From Cellvibrionales bacterium (lineage in GTDB: Bacteria; Pseudomonadota; Gammaproteobacteria; Pseudomonadales; UBA7239): a DNA stretch of 64,000 bases. The notes under the pieces are model-generated. The model was not told the origin of the DNA. It was given only the letters and a program-made list of their open reading frames with translations, and searched no databases. The position numbers and the translations under genes were made by a program. Every line of letters starts with the position of its first letter. Within the stretch, counting starts at the first letter, position 1. This document shows positions 44,861 to 53,758 of this stretch, in pieces. Where the stretch lies: NCBI GenBank assembly GCA_016713115.1, contig JADJPU010000001.1, positions 2,368,192-2,432,191 on the forward strand, given 5' to 3'.

Positions 44861-45171
44861 GTCAAGCACTTTATGACCAAGAAGGTTTTTTATTGGACTT
44901 GACCGTATGGAATCAAGAACTGGCCACACAAATCGCTCAACAATGCAACATTGCTCTCACAGCTGCGCACTGGGAAGTGATTCACGCGCTGCGAGCGTTC
45001 TACCAACAATTTGGCCTCTCGCCAGCTATGCGTCCGCTGTGCAAATATCTAAAAGAAAAATTGGGCGCAGAAAAATCCAGCAGCATTTATCTTTTGCAGT
45101 TATTTCCAGGCAGCCCAGCTAAATTGGCGGCAAAAATTGCAGGACTGCCTAAGCCAGACAACTGCTTATAA
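44857..45171 (+). CDS. tusE: Sulfur relay protein TusE (DsrC family)
   Basis: About 104 residues from the ATG at 44857. TusE takes sulfur from TusBCD and hands it to MnmA. The DsrC fold is recognised by DQEGFLLDLTVWNQELA, HWEVIHALRAFYQQFG and MRPLCKYLKEKLG; the penultimate Cys, in KPDNCL, is the sulfur carrier. The second C-terminal Cys of dissimilatory DsrC (11 residues before) is absent, so it is TusE rather than a sulfite-reductase partner. Confidence 0.92.
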   Translation: MSQALYDQEGFLLDLTVWNQELATQIAQQCNIALTAAHWEVIHALRAFYQQFGLSPAMRPLCKYLKEKLGAEKSSSIYLLQLFPGSPAKLAAKIAGLPKPDNCL

Positions 45172-45180
45172 ATCCCACTG

Positions 45181-46467
45181 TTATGCAGGGCGCGCCAATA
45201 GCACCGTACTACTGGTAGCGGAAAGATTTTGCAACGAAACTTCACCCATACCTGCAGGAACCAATACTGCCTGCTCGGCAGCAAGTGCTTTATCACTGCA
45301 TTGCACACAGCCAATGACAGTTATCAGTAAAACATAGCTGCCTGCTGTTTTACACACAAAAATCGCATTAGGCTCGAGAGACAAACGCTGCACAATAAAA
45401 TCGTCAAATTGAACTATCTGCTCCAGCCTCACACCATCAACATCGCACAATACAGGAAATAACTGATCAGCAGGCGCGTCTAACTCAGCCAACTGCAGCG
45501 CCTCCTCCGTATCCCAATGGCTTTGCGTCAGCACTTTCTGCGCAAACGAGAGGATTTTTCTTTCATATACAGGTGTTTGAAACTCGATGGTGCGTACGCC
45601 ATGTTGTAATGCATGCGGTGTACGCAGTGGCACGGCCAATACATCGCCTTCATGCAACGAGCGCAAAGCCGTAAAAGATTCCATTGTCTTACGCAGAACC
45701 AGTTCTTTTTCTTTTTGTGATGCAGAAACCTCCTGCAACCACTGCTGCATTTGCAAGGCACTCACAGGTGCATTTTCTGCAAACCCATCGCGTTCACGCA
45801 ACACATCAAGTTGCGCATCAATATCACGCCGAATAAGTGCGTAATCGCGCACCGCCTGCTGATACGCCGCTACAAACGTAGCATCATCAGAAAACTGCTT
45901 GCGTTTATCCGCAGAAAACCCATAGCGAATTGCACCCACACCATCCGGCCATGCTGAGCGATCAACATGCGTGACGATATAAACTTCGCGCTTTTTTTCG
46001 TGCAACTCAAAATACAAATCGCCAAAGACTTCTTCAGGCAATGGATCAAGAATTTTCAATAAATTCAGCTGTTGCTGCCCAACACCGAGTACCGCATCCT
46101 GTGCCAATGACAACAACCAAGTCAACGGCGTAGCACCAGTTTCTGTTGCCACTTGTGACACACCGCGAACTTCCATACCGGTGTACCAAATCTCCTGCCC
46201 CCACGGCTTGGGAATATGCACCGGCTGCAGACAAAAAGGCTGCGAAAAATCTAATAATGCGGCGTGCAAATGTGCGGCGATGGAACTCAGCGCAAGATTT
46301 TTTGCAAGTAATGCGTCTAAAACACCCGTTTGATCAGTAATACACGCACGCTGCAGTAGATTTTTTTCATCCACTTCACACACCGCATACAAAACCGGCG
46401 CATCGGCATTAGGCAAATGCGTCTGTTTAAATGTACGGACCGAAAGTGTCACGCCTGCAGCACCCAC
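45181..46467 (-). CDS. ManA-like cupin protein (mannose-6-phosphate isomerase type I related)
   Basis: 428 residues, GTG start uncertain (46467 or 46452). Resembles type I phosphomannose isomerases: PKPWGQEIWYTG, FGDLYFELHEKKREVYIVTH, HEGDVLAVPLRTPHALQHG and VYERKILSF recall the metal-binding cupin core, but the canonical Q-x-H and E-x-K-x-E patterns are altered and a roughly 150-residue helical insertion sits between the halves. Isomerase activity is therefore uncertain. It lies between convergent tusE and fadA, 12 bases after the latter. Confidence 0.6.
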   Translation of the reverse strand: MGAAGVTLSVRTFKQTHLPNADAPVLYAVCEVDEKNLLQRACITDQTGVLDALLAKNLALSSIAAHLHAALLDFSQPFCLQPVHIPKPWGQEIWYTGMEVRGVSQVATETGATPLTWLLSLAQDAVLGVGQQQLNLLKILDPLPEEVFGDLYFELHEKKREVYIVTHVDRSAWPDGVGAIRYGFSADKRKQFSDDATFVAAYQQAVRDYALIRRDIDAQLDVLRERDGFAENAPVSALQMQQWLQEVSASQKEKELVLRKTMESFTALRSLHEGDVLAVPLRTPHALQHGVRTIEFQTPVYERKILSFAQKVLTQSHWDTEEALQLAELDAPADQLFPVLCDVDGVRLEQIVQFDDFIVQRLSLEPNAIFVCKTAGSYVLLITVIGCVQCSDKALAAEQAVLVPAGMGEVSLQNLSATSSTVLLARPA

Positions 46468-46479
46468 ATCTTGGCAGCA

Positions 46480-47682
46480 TTAACTTGAAAGACGCTCAAG
46501 CACCGTGGCAATACCCTGTCCTAAGCCGATACACATGGTAGCGACGCCCAAAGTCGCATCGCGCTGTTCCAACACATTGAGCAGCGTGCCGGTGATACGC
46601 GCACCAGAGCAGCCCAGCGGATGCCCCAAAGCAATCGCACCGCCGTTCACATTCACCTTATCCTCAAACGCATCCGACAAACCCAAGCCTTTCAATACCG
46701 CCAAGGATTGTGCAGCAAACGCCTCATTCAACTCCCAATACTCAATGTCATTTACCGATAAACCCGTTTGCTTCAGCACATTTTCCGTGGCCGGCACAGG
46801 GCCGTAACCCATGATGGAAGGATCCACACCCGCAACCGACATACCCAAAACACGCGCGCGCGGTTTCAGTCCTAATTGCTGTGCTTTTTCTGCCGCCATT
46901 ACCAACATCGTTGAAGCACCGTCCGTGATTTGCGAAGAAGTTGCTGCGGTTACTGTGCCGCCTTTCGGGTTAAACGCTGGTTTTAATTTTGCTAGCGATT
47001 CCATCGTCGTATCGGCACGAATAGTTTCATCTTGCGTCAACAAAATCTTGGCACCGCGTATGTCGTGCCCTTCAATCGCAATAATTTCTTTATCAAAGCG
47101 ACCTTCGTTACGCGCCGCATTCGCGCGCGCATGCGAACGCACAGCAAAGGCGTCTTGTTGCTCACGCGAAATATTGTGCAAGATGGCGAGATATTCAGCC
47201 GTCAAACCCATCATGCCTGCTGCTTTTGCCAATTTTTTACTCGCCTGTGGATTGGGCTCCAAACCGTAATCCATCGGCACATGCCCCATGTGCTCCACAC
47301 CGCCGATTAAAAAAGTATCGCCGTATCCGCTGCGAATATTGCTTGCAGCAATATGTAACGCCGACATCGATGAACCGCACAAACGGTTAATGGTTTGCGC
47401 AGGCACGGTGAATGGAATGCGCGTGACCATGCTGATCATGCGTCCCACATTCCAACCCTGCTCTTTGGTTTGATTAACGCAACCCCAGATCACATCATCA
47501 ATAGTCGCCGGATCCAACTGCGGATAACGATCCAACAGTTTGTTCACCAATTCCGCTGAAATATTGTCGCCACGACGAAAACGAAACGAACCATCTTTTG
47601 AGCGCGCCATGGGTGTGCGTACAAAATCGACGATCACTGCATCACGAGGGTTGAGTGCGCTGCCTGCTTTAATTGATGTCAT
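46480..47682 (-). CDS. fadA: 3-ketoacyl-CoA thiolase FadA
   Basis: 400 residues. Beta subunit of the fatty acid oxidation complex, cleaving 3-ketoacyl-CoA to acetyl-CoA. Thiolase marks: active Cys in INRLCGSSMSALH, NVNGGAIALGHPLGCSGAR with catalytic His, and CIGLGQGIATVLE with the second Cys. ELNEAFAAQSL is also typical. It lies 23 bases after fadB in the same operon. Confidence 0.97.
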   Translation of the reverse strand: MTSIKAGSALNPRDAVIVDFVRTPMARSKDGSFRFRRGDNISAELVNKLLDRYPQLDPATIDDVIWGCVNQTKEQGWNVGRMISMVTRIPFTVPAQTINRLCGSSMSALHIAASNIRSGYGDTFLIGGVEHMGHVPMDYGLEPNPQASKKLAKAAGMMGLTAEYLAILHNISREQQDAFAVRSHARANAARNEGRFDKEIIAIEGHDIRGAKILLTQDETIRADTTMESLAKLKPAFNPKGGTVTAATSSQITDGASTMLVMAAEKAQQLGLKPRARVLGMSVAGVDPSIMGYGPVPATENVLKQTGLSVNDIEYWELNEAFAAQSLAVLKGLGLSDAFEDKVNVNGGAIALGHPLGCSGARITGTLLNVLEQRDATLGVATMCIGLGQGIATVLERLSS

Positions 47683-47705
47683 GATAATGATCTCCTCGCT
47701 CGCAC

Positions 47706-49856
47706 TTACGCAAAATATTTTTGTTGATTGGCTGCCATAGCGCGCTGACTCGCTGTCGGCTCGTACAACTTACCCAACGCGGCGTACTGCTCTGCCATCG
47801 CAACAAAGGCTTGCATACCAATCGCATCCATCCAACGGCATACACCGCCGCGGAACACTGGGAAGCCCAAGCCGTAAATCAACGCCATATCTGCCTCAAC
47901 AGCACTTTCTACAATTTTCTCATCCAAGCACCGTGCCATTTCCGTACACATCGCCACCATCATGCGCGCAATAATTTCTTCATCTGAAAACTCTTTGCGT
48001 GCCGCTACTTCCGGTGCCAACAATGCGTAAACCTCATCTTTGGCGACTTTCACTGGCTTACCTTTTTTATCTTTTTCATGATTGTAAAAACCCACGCCGT
48101 TTTTCTGACCGAGGCGTTTGTTGTCATACATGATTTCCAACGCAGTTTTGAAGTTTGATTTCATGCGATCTGGGAAGCCGTCTGCCAACACATGCGCCGC
48201 ATGCACACAGGTATCAATACCCACCACATCACAGAGGAACGCTGGGCCCATCGGCCAGCCCCACTTTTCCATCACGCGATCAATTTGCTGAAAATCAGCG
48301 CCATCTTTCACCAACTGCACAAAACCAGCAAAGTAAGGGAACAACACGCGGTTAACGAGAAAGCCAGGGCAGTCATTCACCACAATGGCTTTCTTACCCA
48401 TGGCATTCGCGTAGGCCACAGTGCGCGCCACAGCATCATCTGAAGTTTTTTCACCACGAATCACTTCGACCAATGGCATCGCGTGAACAGGATTAAAAAA
48501 GTGCATGCCGCAAAAGTTTTGTGGTCGCTGCAAACTTTCTGCCAACTGTGAAATAGAAATGGTTGAGGTGTTAGAGGCAACGATAGCGTCATCCGCAAGA
48601 ACTTTCTCAACCTCACTCAATACGGACTGTTTTACTTTTATATTTTCAACAACGGCCTCAACCACCATATCCACTGACTTGACTTGCTCGTATGATAAAG
48701 TCGGCACGATACGATTCAGCGTATCACCCATCACCGCAGGCTTCATGCGACCTTTTTCAACTTGTTTTGTCAGCAATTTGTTTGCTTCTGCCAAACCAAG
48801 ATCCAAACCGTGCTGAGCAATATCTTTCATCACTACCGGCACACCTTTGTAAGCCGATTGATACGCAATACCGCCACCCATAATGCCTGCGCCCAACACT
48901 GCTGCGTGCTCTACTTTTTTAGAGGCTTTTTTCTCCCAACTTTTTGCCGTTTTTGCCAGTGCTTGATCATTCAAGAAAATACCAATCAGCGCTTGTGCTT
49001 GTGGTGTAAGCGCAACACTCAGAAACGCATCTGTTTCAATTTTTACCGCATCTGCGCTCGACAGCCGCGCCGCTTTCTCCATCGCGCTCACTGCCGCCAT
49101 CGGTGCAGGAAAATTTTTCCCAGCCTGCGCCAACACCACCGCTTTGCCCGTGGTGAATGCCATCATCAATTCCAAATCACTCAATGCCAGCGCGCTGGTT
49201 TTTTCTTTGCGTCGTGCCGCGTAGTCAAATACACCCGCTGCAGCTTGTGCGCACAATTCAAACGCGGCATCGCGCAGCACATCACCTGCCACTACCGCAT
49301 CGACAGCTCCCACTTCTAAAGCATGAGCCGGTTTCTGTTCTGCACCGCTGGCAATCCACTCAATGGCGTGATCGACGCCCAGCAAGCGCGGTAGACGCAC
49401 AGTGCCGCCGAAGCCAGGAATGATGCCAAGCTTGGTTTCTGGCAAACCAATGCGCGCAGCATCACTCATCACGCGGAAATCGCAAGCCAAACACACCTCC
49501 CAACCACCGCCCAAGGCATAGCCGTTAATAGCAACCACCGTGGGAAATGGCAGCGATTCCAGCTCGCTAAAAATGCCATTGGCGCGTGACAAGTAGGCCG
49601 CAATGGCTTCGTTGCCGCGTGAAAATACGCCATTAAATTCCGTGATATCAGCACCGACAATAAACACTGACTTTGCACTAGTCAGCACCAAGCCTTTAAT
49701 CCCCGTCGTCTTGCGCAAGGCATCTAGCGCAGCTGCCAGCTCGTCTAGCGTGGCGACATTGAATTTATTGATGGATTCGCCGCTGAGATCAAACTGCAAT
49801 TCAGCGTAGCCGTCTGCTTGTTGCAATACCTTGATAGCGTTGCCTTGGTAAATCAT
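47706..49856 (-). CDS. fadB: Fatty acid oxidation complex alpha subunit FadB
   Basis: 716 residues. A fused enoyl-CoA hydratase/isomerase and 3-hydroxyacyl-CoA dehydrogenase. The crotonase half shows the oxyanion region VGADITEF and LGGGWEVCLACDFRV with ETKLGIIPGFGGTVRLPR; the dehydrogenase half starts with the NAD motif AVLGAGIMGGGIAY (about residues 318-331) and contains MHFFNPVHAMPLVEV. It is first in the fadBA operon. Confidence 0.97.
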   Translation of the reverse strand: MIYQGNAIKVLQQADGYAELQFDLSGESINKFNVATLDELAAALDALRKTTGIKGLVLTSAKSVFIVGADITEFNGVFSRGNEAIAAYLSRANGIFSELESLPFPTVVAINGYALGGGWEVCLACDFRVMSDAARIGLPETKLGIIPGFGGTVRLPRLLGVDHAIEWIASGAEQKPAHALEVGAVDAVVAGDVLRDAAFELCAQAAAGVFDYAARRKEKTSALALSDLELMMAFTTGKAVVLAQAGKNFPAPMAAVSAMEKAARLSSADAVKIETDAFLSVALTPQAQALIGIFLNDQALAKTAKSWEKKASKKVEHAAVLGAGIMGGGIAYQSAYKGVPVVMKDIAQHGLDLGLAEANKLLTKQVEKGRMKPAVMGDTLNRIVPTLSYEQVKSVDMVVEAVVENIKVKQSVLSEVEKVLADDAIVASNTSTISISQLAESLQRPQNFCGMHFFNPVHAMPLVEVIRGEKTSDDAVARTVAYANAMGKKAIVVNDCPGFLVNRVLFPYFAGFVQLVKDGADFQQIDRVMEKWGWPMGPAFLCDVVGIDTCVHAAHVLADGFPDRMKSNFKTALEIMYDNKRLGQKNGVGFYNHEKDKKGKPVKVAKDEVYALLAPEVAARKEFSDEEIIARMMVAMCTEMARCLDEKIVESAVEADMALIYGLGFPVFRGGVCRWMDAIGMQAFVAMAEQYAALGKLYEPTASQRAMAANQQKYFA

Positions 49857-49891
49857 GTTCTATCCCCTGTCATAACGCAGCACTTAAACTG

Positions 49892-50988
49892 ATGCGAGCA
49901 AGTATTAACCGGTTTCCACGCACCAGAAACACTGCTACAGTTTATCGGAATACGCCTCTTTTATCATTGACGACTGTGCGCTCACCACTCTCCAACATAG
50001 CCATCACGCTGCTCTCTCTGTTACTCACACTGGCACTGGCAGAATGCACCGTACGAACCTTGCAGGCCTTGGACTACTTACCCGTCTTCACGAAGAAAAC
50101 CATCGACAAAGGCAATACCAATAACAAACGCGTCAATGCCAAATTGGTGAAAAGTAGCAACCCTGTTTTATTCATGGAGTTTGATCGCAACGATCCCAAC
50201 ATCAATAACGCAGGATTTCGCGGCACGGACTTCGCTATAGAAAAAACAGCCGGCACTACGCGCATTGCTATTTTGGGAGACTCTGTAGCCTACGGTTATA
50301 GCGTTCCAATCGAAGAGACCTTCAGTCATCTACTCAATAAGCAACTCAACCGTGATGGACAGAAAGTCGAAGTGCTCAACTTTTCTGTCAATGGTTATAG
50401 CACTGTTGCCGAACTGGAACTGTACAAAACACGCGTACGCGATTACCACCCAGATATTGTGCTGCTAGCCTATGTATTAAATGACCCCATCCCCTCTGCT
50501 TTTGTTGTACAAAGTGTAGGCAGCGCCAGAAAACAAGCTGATGCTTTTCAGTGGCTATCACGCACAACACAATTTGGCGCATGGGTGTACTTAAAGTGGC
50601 AAGCCGTCATGCAAAAAATTGACCAAAAAAAAATTATCGCAGTATCTATGCCAACCAAGATTTATGGAAATCGACAACACAAGCACTGACAGAATTAACC
50701 AAGCTTACACAACAAGATGGCGCAAAGTTTGGCGTCGTGGTATTCCCTCTGCTGTTAGACTTCAGCAACTACCCCATGCACGATATCCACAAGCAAGTTG
50801 ATGACACGCTGCAAACCAACGACATCAAATATATTGATCTCTTGAAAGATTTTAGTGCCATTCCTTATATGGATTTACGCCCTCACCCCAATGACGACAC
50901 ACACCCCAATGCCACAGGGCACGCCATTGCCGCTGAAAAAATCTCCGAAATGCTAGAAAAAGATTTTTTGCCACCTAAGCAGCAATAG
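49892..50988 (+). pseudogene. SGNH/GDSL-like hydrolase, one-base frameshift
   Basis: A membrane-anchored SGNH hydrolase broken mid-gene. The first part (to about 50624) has an anchor (about residues 34-52), block I IAILGDSVAYGYS, Gly-Asn regions LNFSVNGYST and LLAYVLNDP. Translation then runs off frame, ending at 50689; the true C-terminal half (YRSIYANQDLW ... THPNATGHAIA with Asp-x-x-His) continues in another frame to 50988. The shift is at 50625-50633: nine A residues where ten restore one frame (CAA AAA AAA AAT TAT). The start is uncertain (ATG 49892 or GTG 49976). Sequence error is likely. The end overlaps convergent miaE by 14 bases. Confidence 0.82.
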
Positions 50989-51592
50989 CTGGCACACCGC
51001 TGTGGAATCGAAACTCTGCATCGGGTGATTCAATCAGCTCTCTTTCATTCTGCAAGAAAAAAGCAATGCGCTGCTCAATATCTTGCGTTGCTAATTTTCT
51101 CGCCAAGGTCAAATAGTCCATAAAATGGCGCGACTCCGACTGCAGCAAAGACAAATAGAATTTCTGCAGCACAGGATCTAAATGCGGAGCCAATGCTGCA
51201 AAGCGCTCACAAGAACGCGCTTCAATTATTGCTCCAAGAATCAAGGTATCTATTAGCCTTTCAGGATCGCGCTTGGCAACATGCACATGCAAACCAGCTG
51301 CATAACGCGATGCCGTGATCGTTTTGTACACCACACCGCGCTTTTTCATGATAGCTGCCACCTGCTCAAAATGACGCAATTCTTCACGCGCCAGCCGCGA
51401 CAGTTTTTGCAGCAATTCGTATTGATCGGTGTGGCGATACATCAAGCCCAAGGCCGTAGAAGCGGCCTTTTTCTCGCAGTTGGCATGATCGATCAAGAGC
51501 AGCTCAGGCTCCTGCAAAGCACGCTCTATCCATGCCTGCGGCGTGCGACAGAGCAAAAATTCCGTAATTGCCGTGATATCAACCTGTTGCAT
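50975..51592 (-). CDS. miaE: tRNA-(ms2io6A37) hydroxylase MiaE
   Basis: 205 residues. MiaE is a non-heme diiron monooxygenase that hydroxylates ms2i6A37 in tRNA. Ferritin-like iron ligands are visible in LLIDHANCEKKAAST, REELRHFEQV, EARSCERF and SESRHFMDYL (E-x-x-H pairs). Length is typical. It depends on MiaA/MiaB elsewhere in the genome. Confidence 0.93.
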   Translation of the reverse strand: MQQVDITAITEFLLCRTPQAWIERALQEPELLLIDHANCEKKAASTALGLMYRHTDQYELLQKLSRLAREELRHFEQVAAIMKKRGVVYKTITASRYAAGLHVHVAKRDPERLIDTLILGAIIEARSCERFAALAPHLDPVLQKFYLSLLQSESRHFMDYLTLARKLATQDIEQRIAFFLQNERELIESPDAEFRFHSGVPAIAA

Positions 51593-51614
51593 AGCAATTT
51601 ACACCACAAACTCT

Positions 51615-52070
51615 CTACAAAGGCGCATGTTGAAAGTAGCGTTCATAATGCGCACAAGACAACTCATAAAACTCTTTATCTATTACATCGCGCAATTCAC
51701 GAATACCTTTGCCTTGCGCTGACTCTGTTAAATGCAAACCATACTGCTCTGGCTCATCAATCTGACTTGCACCCGCTTTTAACAATTCCACCACCCAACT
51801 AACAGGCGCGCGCGCCGAATCAAAACCAATTTGCTGCGACTGCAACTGCTGGCGCAAAATCAGCGCATCACCAATTACAAACCAACGCAAAACAATCTGC
51901 TCCAACAACACATCGATGCGCTGTAAGACCGCACGCCGCTCATCCTGCGAATACGCATTCCAAGCAATCACTTCGTGAGAAAAGCGTTTGCAGCCGCGGC
52001 ATACCGTATCGCCTATACCTGTCGAACAGACACCAATGCAGGGCGTTTTAACAGGCTTAGTGGTTTGCAT
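51615..52070 (-). CDS. DUF1289 domain protein
   Basis: 151 residues. The N-terminus has the Cys-rich DUF1289 signature CIGVCSTGIGDTVCRGCKR, probably a metal or iron-sulfur binding loop, followed by helical HEVIAWNAYSQDERRAVLQRI. The remaining two thirds (QLQSQQIGFDSARAPVSWVV onward) are an unrecognised extension. Function unknown; the start shares one base with the serS stop, so the two are coupled. Confidence 0.82.
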   Translation of the reverse strand: MQTTKPVKTPCIGVCSTGIGDTVCRGCKRFSHEVIAWNAYSQDERRAVLQRIDVLLEQIVLRWFVIGDALILRQQLQSQQIGFDSARAPVSWVVELLKAGASQIDEPEQYGLHLTESAQGKGIRELRDVIDKEFYELSCAHYERYFQHAPL

Positions 52071-53353
52071 TAATCTTTTGCAATCACAGAAGCACCGCCC
52101 AAATACGGACGCAACACTTCCGGCACCGTGATAGAGCCATTGCCGTTCTGGAAGTTCTCAATGATAGCCACTAGCGTGCGCCCCACTGCCAAACCAGAGC
52201 CATTCAGTGTATGTAGTAGCTCTGGCTTTTTTGTTTCTGGATTGCGCCAACGCGCTTGCAAGCGGCGCGCTTGAAAATCTTTAAAGTTACTGCACGAAGA
52301 GATTTCACGGTAAGTATTTTGCGCAGGCAGCCACACTTCAATGTCATAAGTTTCTGCGCTAGAGAATCCCATATCGCCACCACACAGCGTGATGGTGCGA
52401 TACGGCAACTCTAACAACTGCAATATTTTTTCGGCATCCGCTGTCAAACTTTCTAACGCCGCCATAGAGTCTTGCGGGCGCACAAACTGCACCAGCTCCA
52501 CTTTTTCAAACTGATGCTGACGAATCATACCGCGCGTGTCGCGACCATAACTGCCCGCTTCACTGCGAAAACAAGGTGTGTGACACACCAGTTTTAGCGG
52601 CAATTCTTTGTCTTCCAGAATACTGTCGCGCACAATATTGGTGACTGGCACTTCAGCTGTTGGAATCAAGTAGTAATTTTGCTCCCCGGATAATTTGAAT
52701 AAATCCTCTTCAAACTTTGGCAACTGTCCGGTGCCGCGCAGTGAGTCTGCATTCACCATATAGGGCGCATAGATTTCTTGATAACCATGTTGCTGCGTAT
52801 GTGTATTTAACATGAATTGAATCAATGCGCGATGTAAACGAGCCAAACCATTTTTCATCACCACAAAGCGCGAGCCTGTAATTTTGGCAGCTGTTTCAAA
52901 ATCCAGCATACCCAGCGCTTCACCGAGATCGACATGGTCACGCGCCGCATAATCAAACGCTTTAGGCGTTCCCCAGCGCCGTACTTCCACATTGTCATTT
53001 TCGTCCTTACCGGCTGGCACGCTGTCATCCGGCGTATTGGGAACCAGCAGCAAAAAGTTGTCCAGCTCTGTTTGCACGGATTTCAAATCATCTTGCAAGA
53101 CATTGAGTTCATCACCCATGCCATTCACCTGCGCCATCAGCGCGTTGACATCTTCGCCAGCCGCCTTCGCTTTGCCGATATTCTTTGACAGATTATTTTT
53201 TTCTGCCTGCAAGTTCTCTGAACGAATTTGCAAATCTTTGCGGCGATTCTCCAAACCATCAAATAAAGAAGCATCCAGTGCATAGCCATTTCTTTTCGCC
53301 AATGCTTTCGCTACACCGGCAATATCTGTACGCAATAATTTTGGATCTAACAT
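52070..53353 (-). CDS. serS: Seryl-tRNA synthetase
   Basis: 427 residues. Class II synthetase charging tRNA-Ser. The N-terminal tRNA-binding coiled coil spans about residues 30-105 (LQIRSENLQAEKNNLSKNIG). Motif 2 is CFRSEAGSYGRDTRGMIRQHQF and motif 3 is NGSGLAVGRTLVAIIENFQ. In Pseudomonas the same neighbours (crcB, rarA, lolA, ftsK) precede serS. Confidence 0.98.
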   Translation of the reverse strand: MLDPKLLRTDIAGVAKALAKRNGYALDASLFDGLENRRKDLQIRSENLQAEKNNLSKNIGKAKAAGEDVNALMAQVNGMGDELNVLQDDLKSVQTELDNFLLLVPNTPDDSVPAGKDENDNVEVRRWGTPKAFDYAARDHVDLGEALGMLDFETAAKITGSRFVVMKNGLARLHRALIQFMLNTHTQQHGYQEIYAPYMVNADSLRGTGQLPKFEEDLFKLSGEQNYYLIPTAEVPVTNIVRDSILEDKELPLKLVCHTPCFRSEAGSYGRDTRGMIRQHQFEKVELVQFVRPQDSMAALESLTADAEKILQLLELPYRTITLCGGDMGFSSAETYDIEVWLPAQNTYREISSCSNFKDFQARRLQARWRNPETKKPELLHTLNGSGLAVGRTLVAIIENFQNGNGSITVPEVLRPYLGGASVIAKD

Positions 53354-53383
53354 GATCTACTCTCAACAATAAAATAAATAAAA

Positions 53384-53758
53384 CTAACTCATTCGCACCA
53401 AAGCGACACCCAGAGCCGTCGCAGAAAAACACAACACTGTTGTTGCAACCACATAACTTAACGCCGACAACCACCCGCCAGCCTGCATCAAACGCACAGT
53501 ATCCATAGAGAATGCGGAATAGGTCGTCAACCCACCGAGAAAACCGACAATTACAAAATGTTGTTGTGCCACAGTGAGCCACTGTCTGTCATGTACCAAT
53601 GCAAATGCCACACCTGCCAACAAAGAACCCACCGTGTTGACCGACAATATCACCCAAGGAAATATGTGATGACGCGTGATGCCGGCAAACAATACCATGC
53701 ACGCATAACGCGTTAGCGCACCGATACCGCCACCCACAGCTACCAGCAAAGCATTCAT
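53384..53758 (-). CDS. crcB: Fluoride channel CrcB/Fluc
   Basis: About 124 residues from the ATG at 53758. Fluc proteins are dual-topology dimeric channels that export fluoride. Four helices with GGGIGALTRYACM (N-terminal Arg), SVNTVGSLLAG (conserved Asn) and GFLGGLTTYSAFSMD (sodium site and Phe box) are present. It overlaps rarA by four bases. No fluoride riboswitch is seen, consistent with its place inside an operon. Confidence 0.95.
   Translation of the reverse strand: MNALLVAVGGGIGALTRYACMVLFAGITRHHIFPWVILSVNTVGSLLAGVAFALVHDRQWLTVAQQHFVIVGFLGGLTTYSAFSMDTVRLMQAGGWLSALSYVVATTVLCFSATALGVALVRMS

Noticed and set aside
44857..45171. DsrC of a dissimilatory sulfur pathway, with sat as partner
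   Set aside because: Only the last Cys is present, the second redox Cys of DsrC is lacking, and no dsrAB or apr genes are seen; the mnmA-tus context indicates tRNA thiolation.
53384..53758. Fluoride riboswitch before crcB
   Set aside because: crcB overlaps rarA upstream, leaving no room for an aptamer leader.
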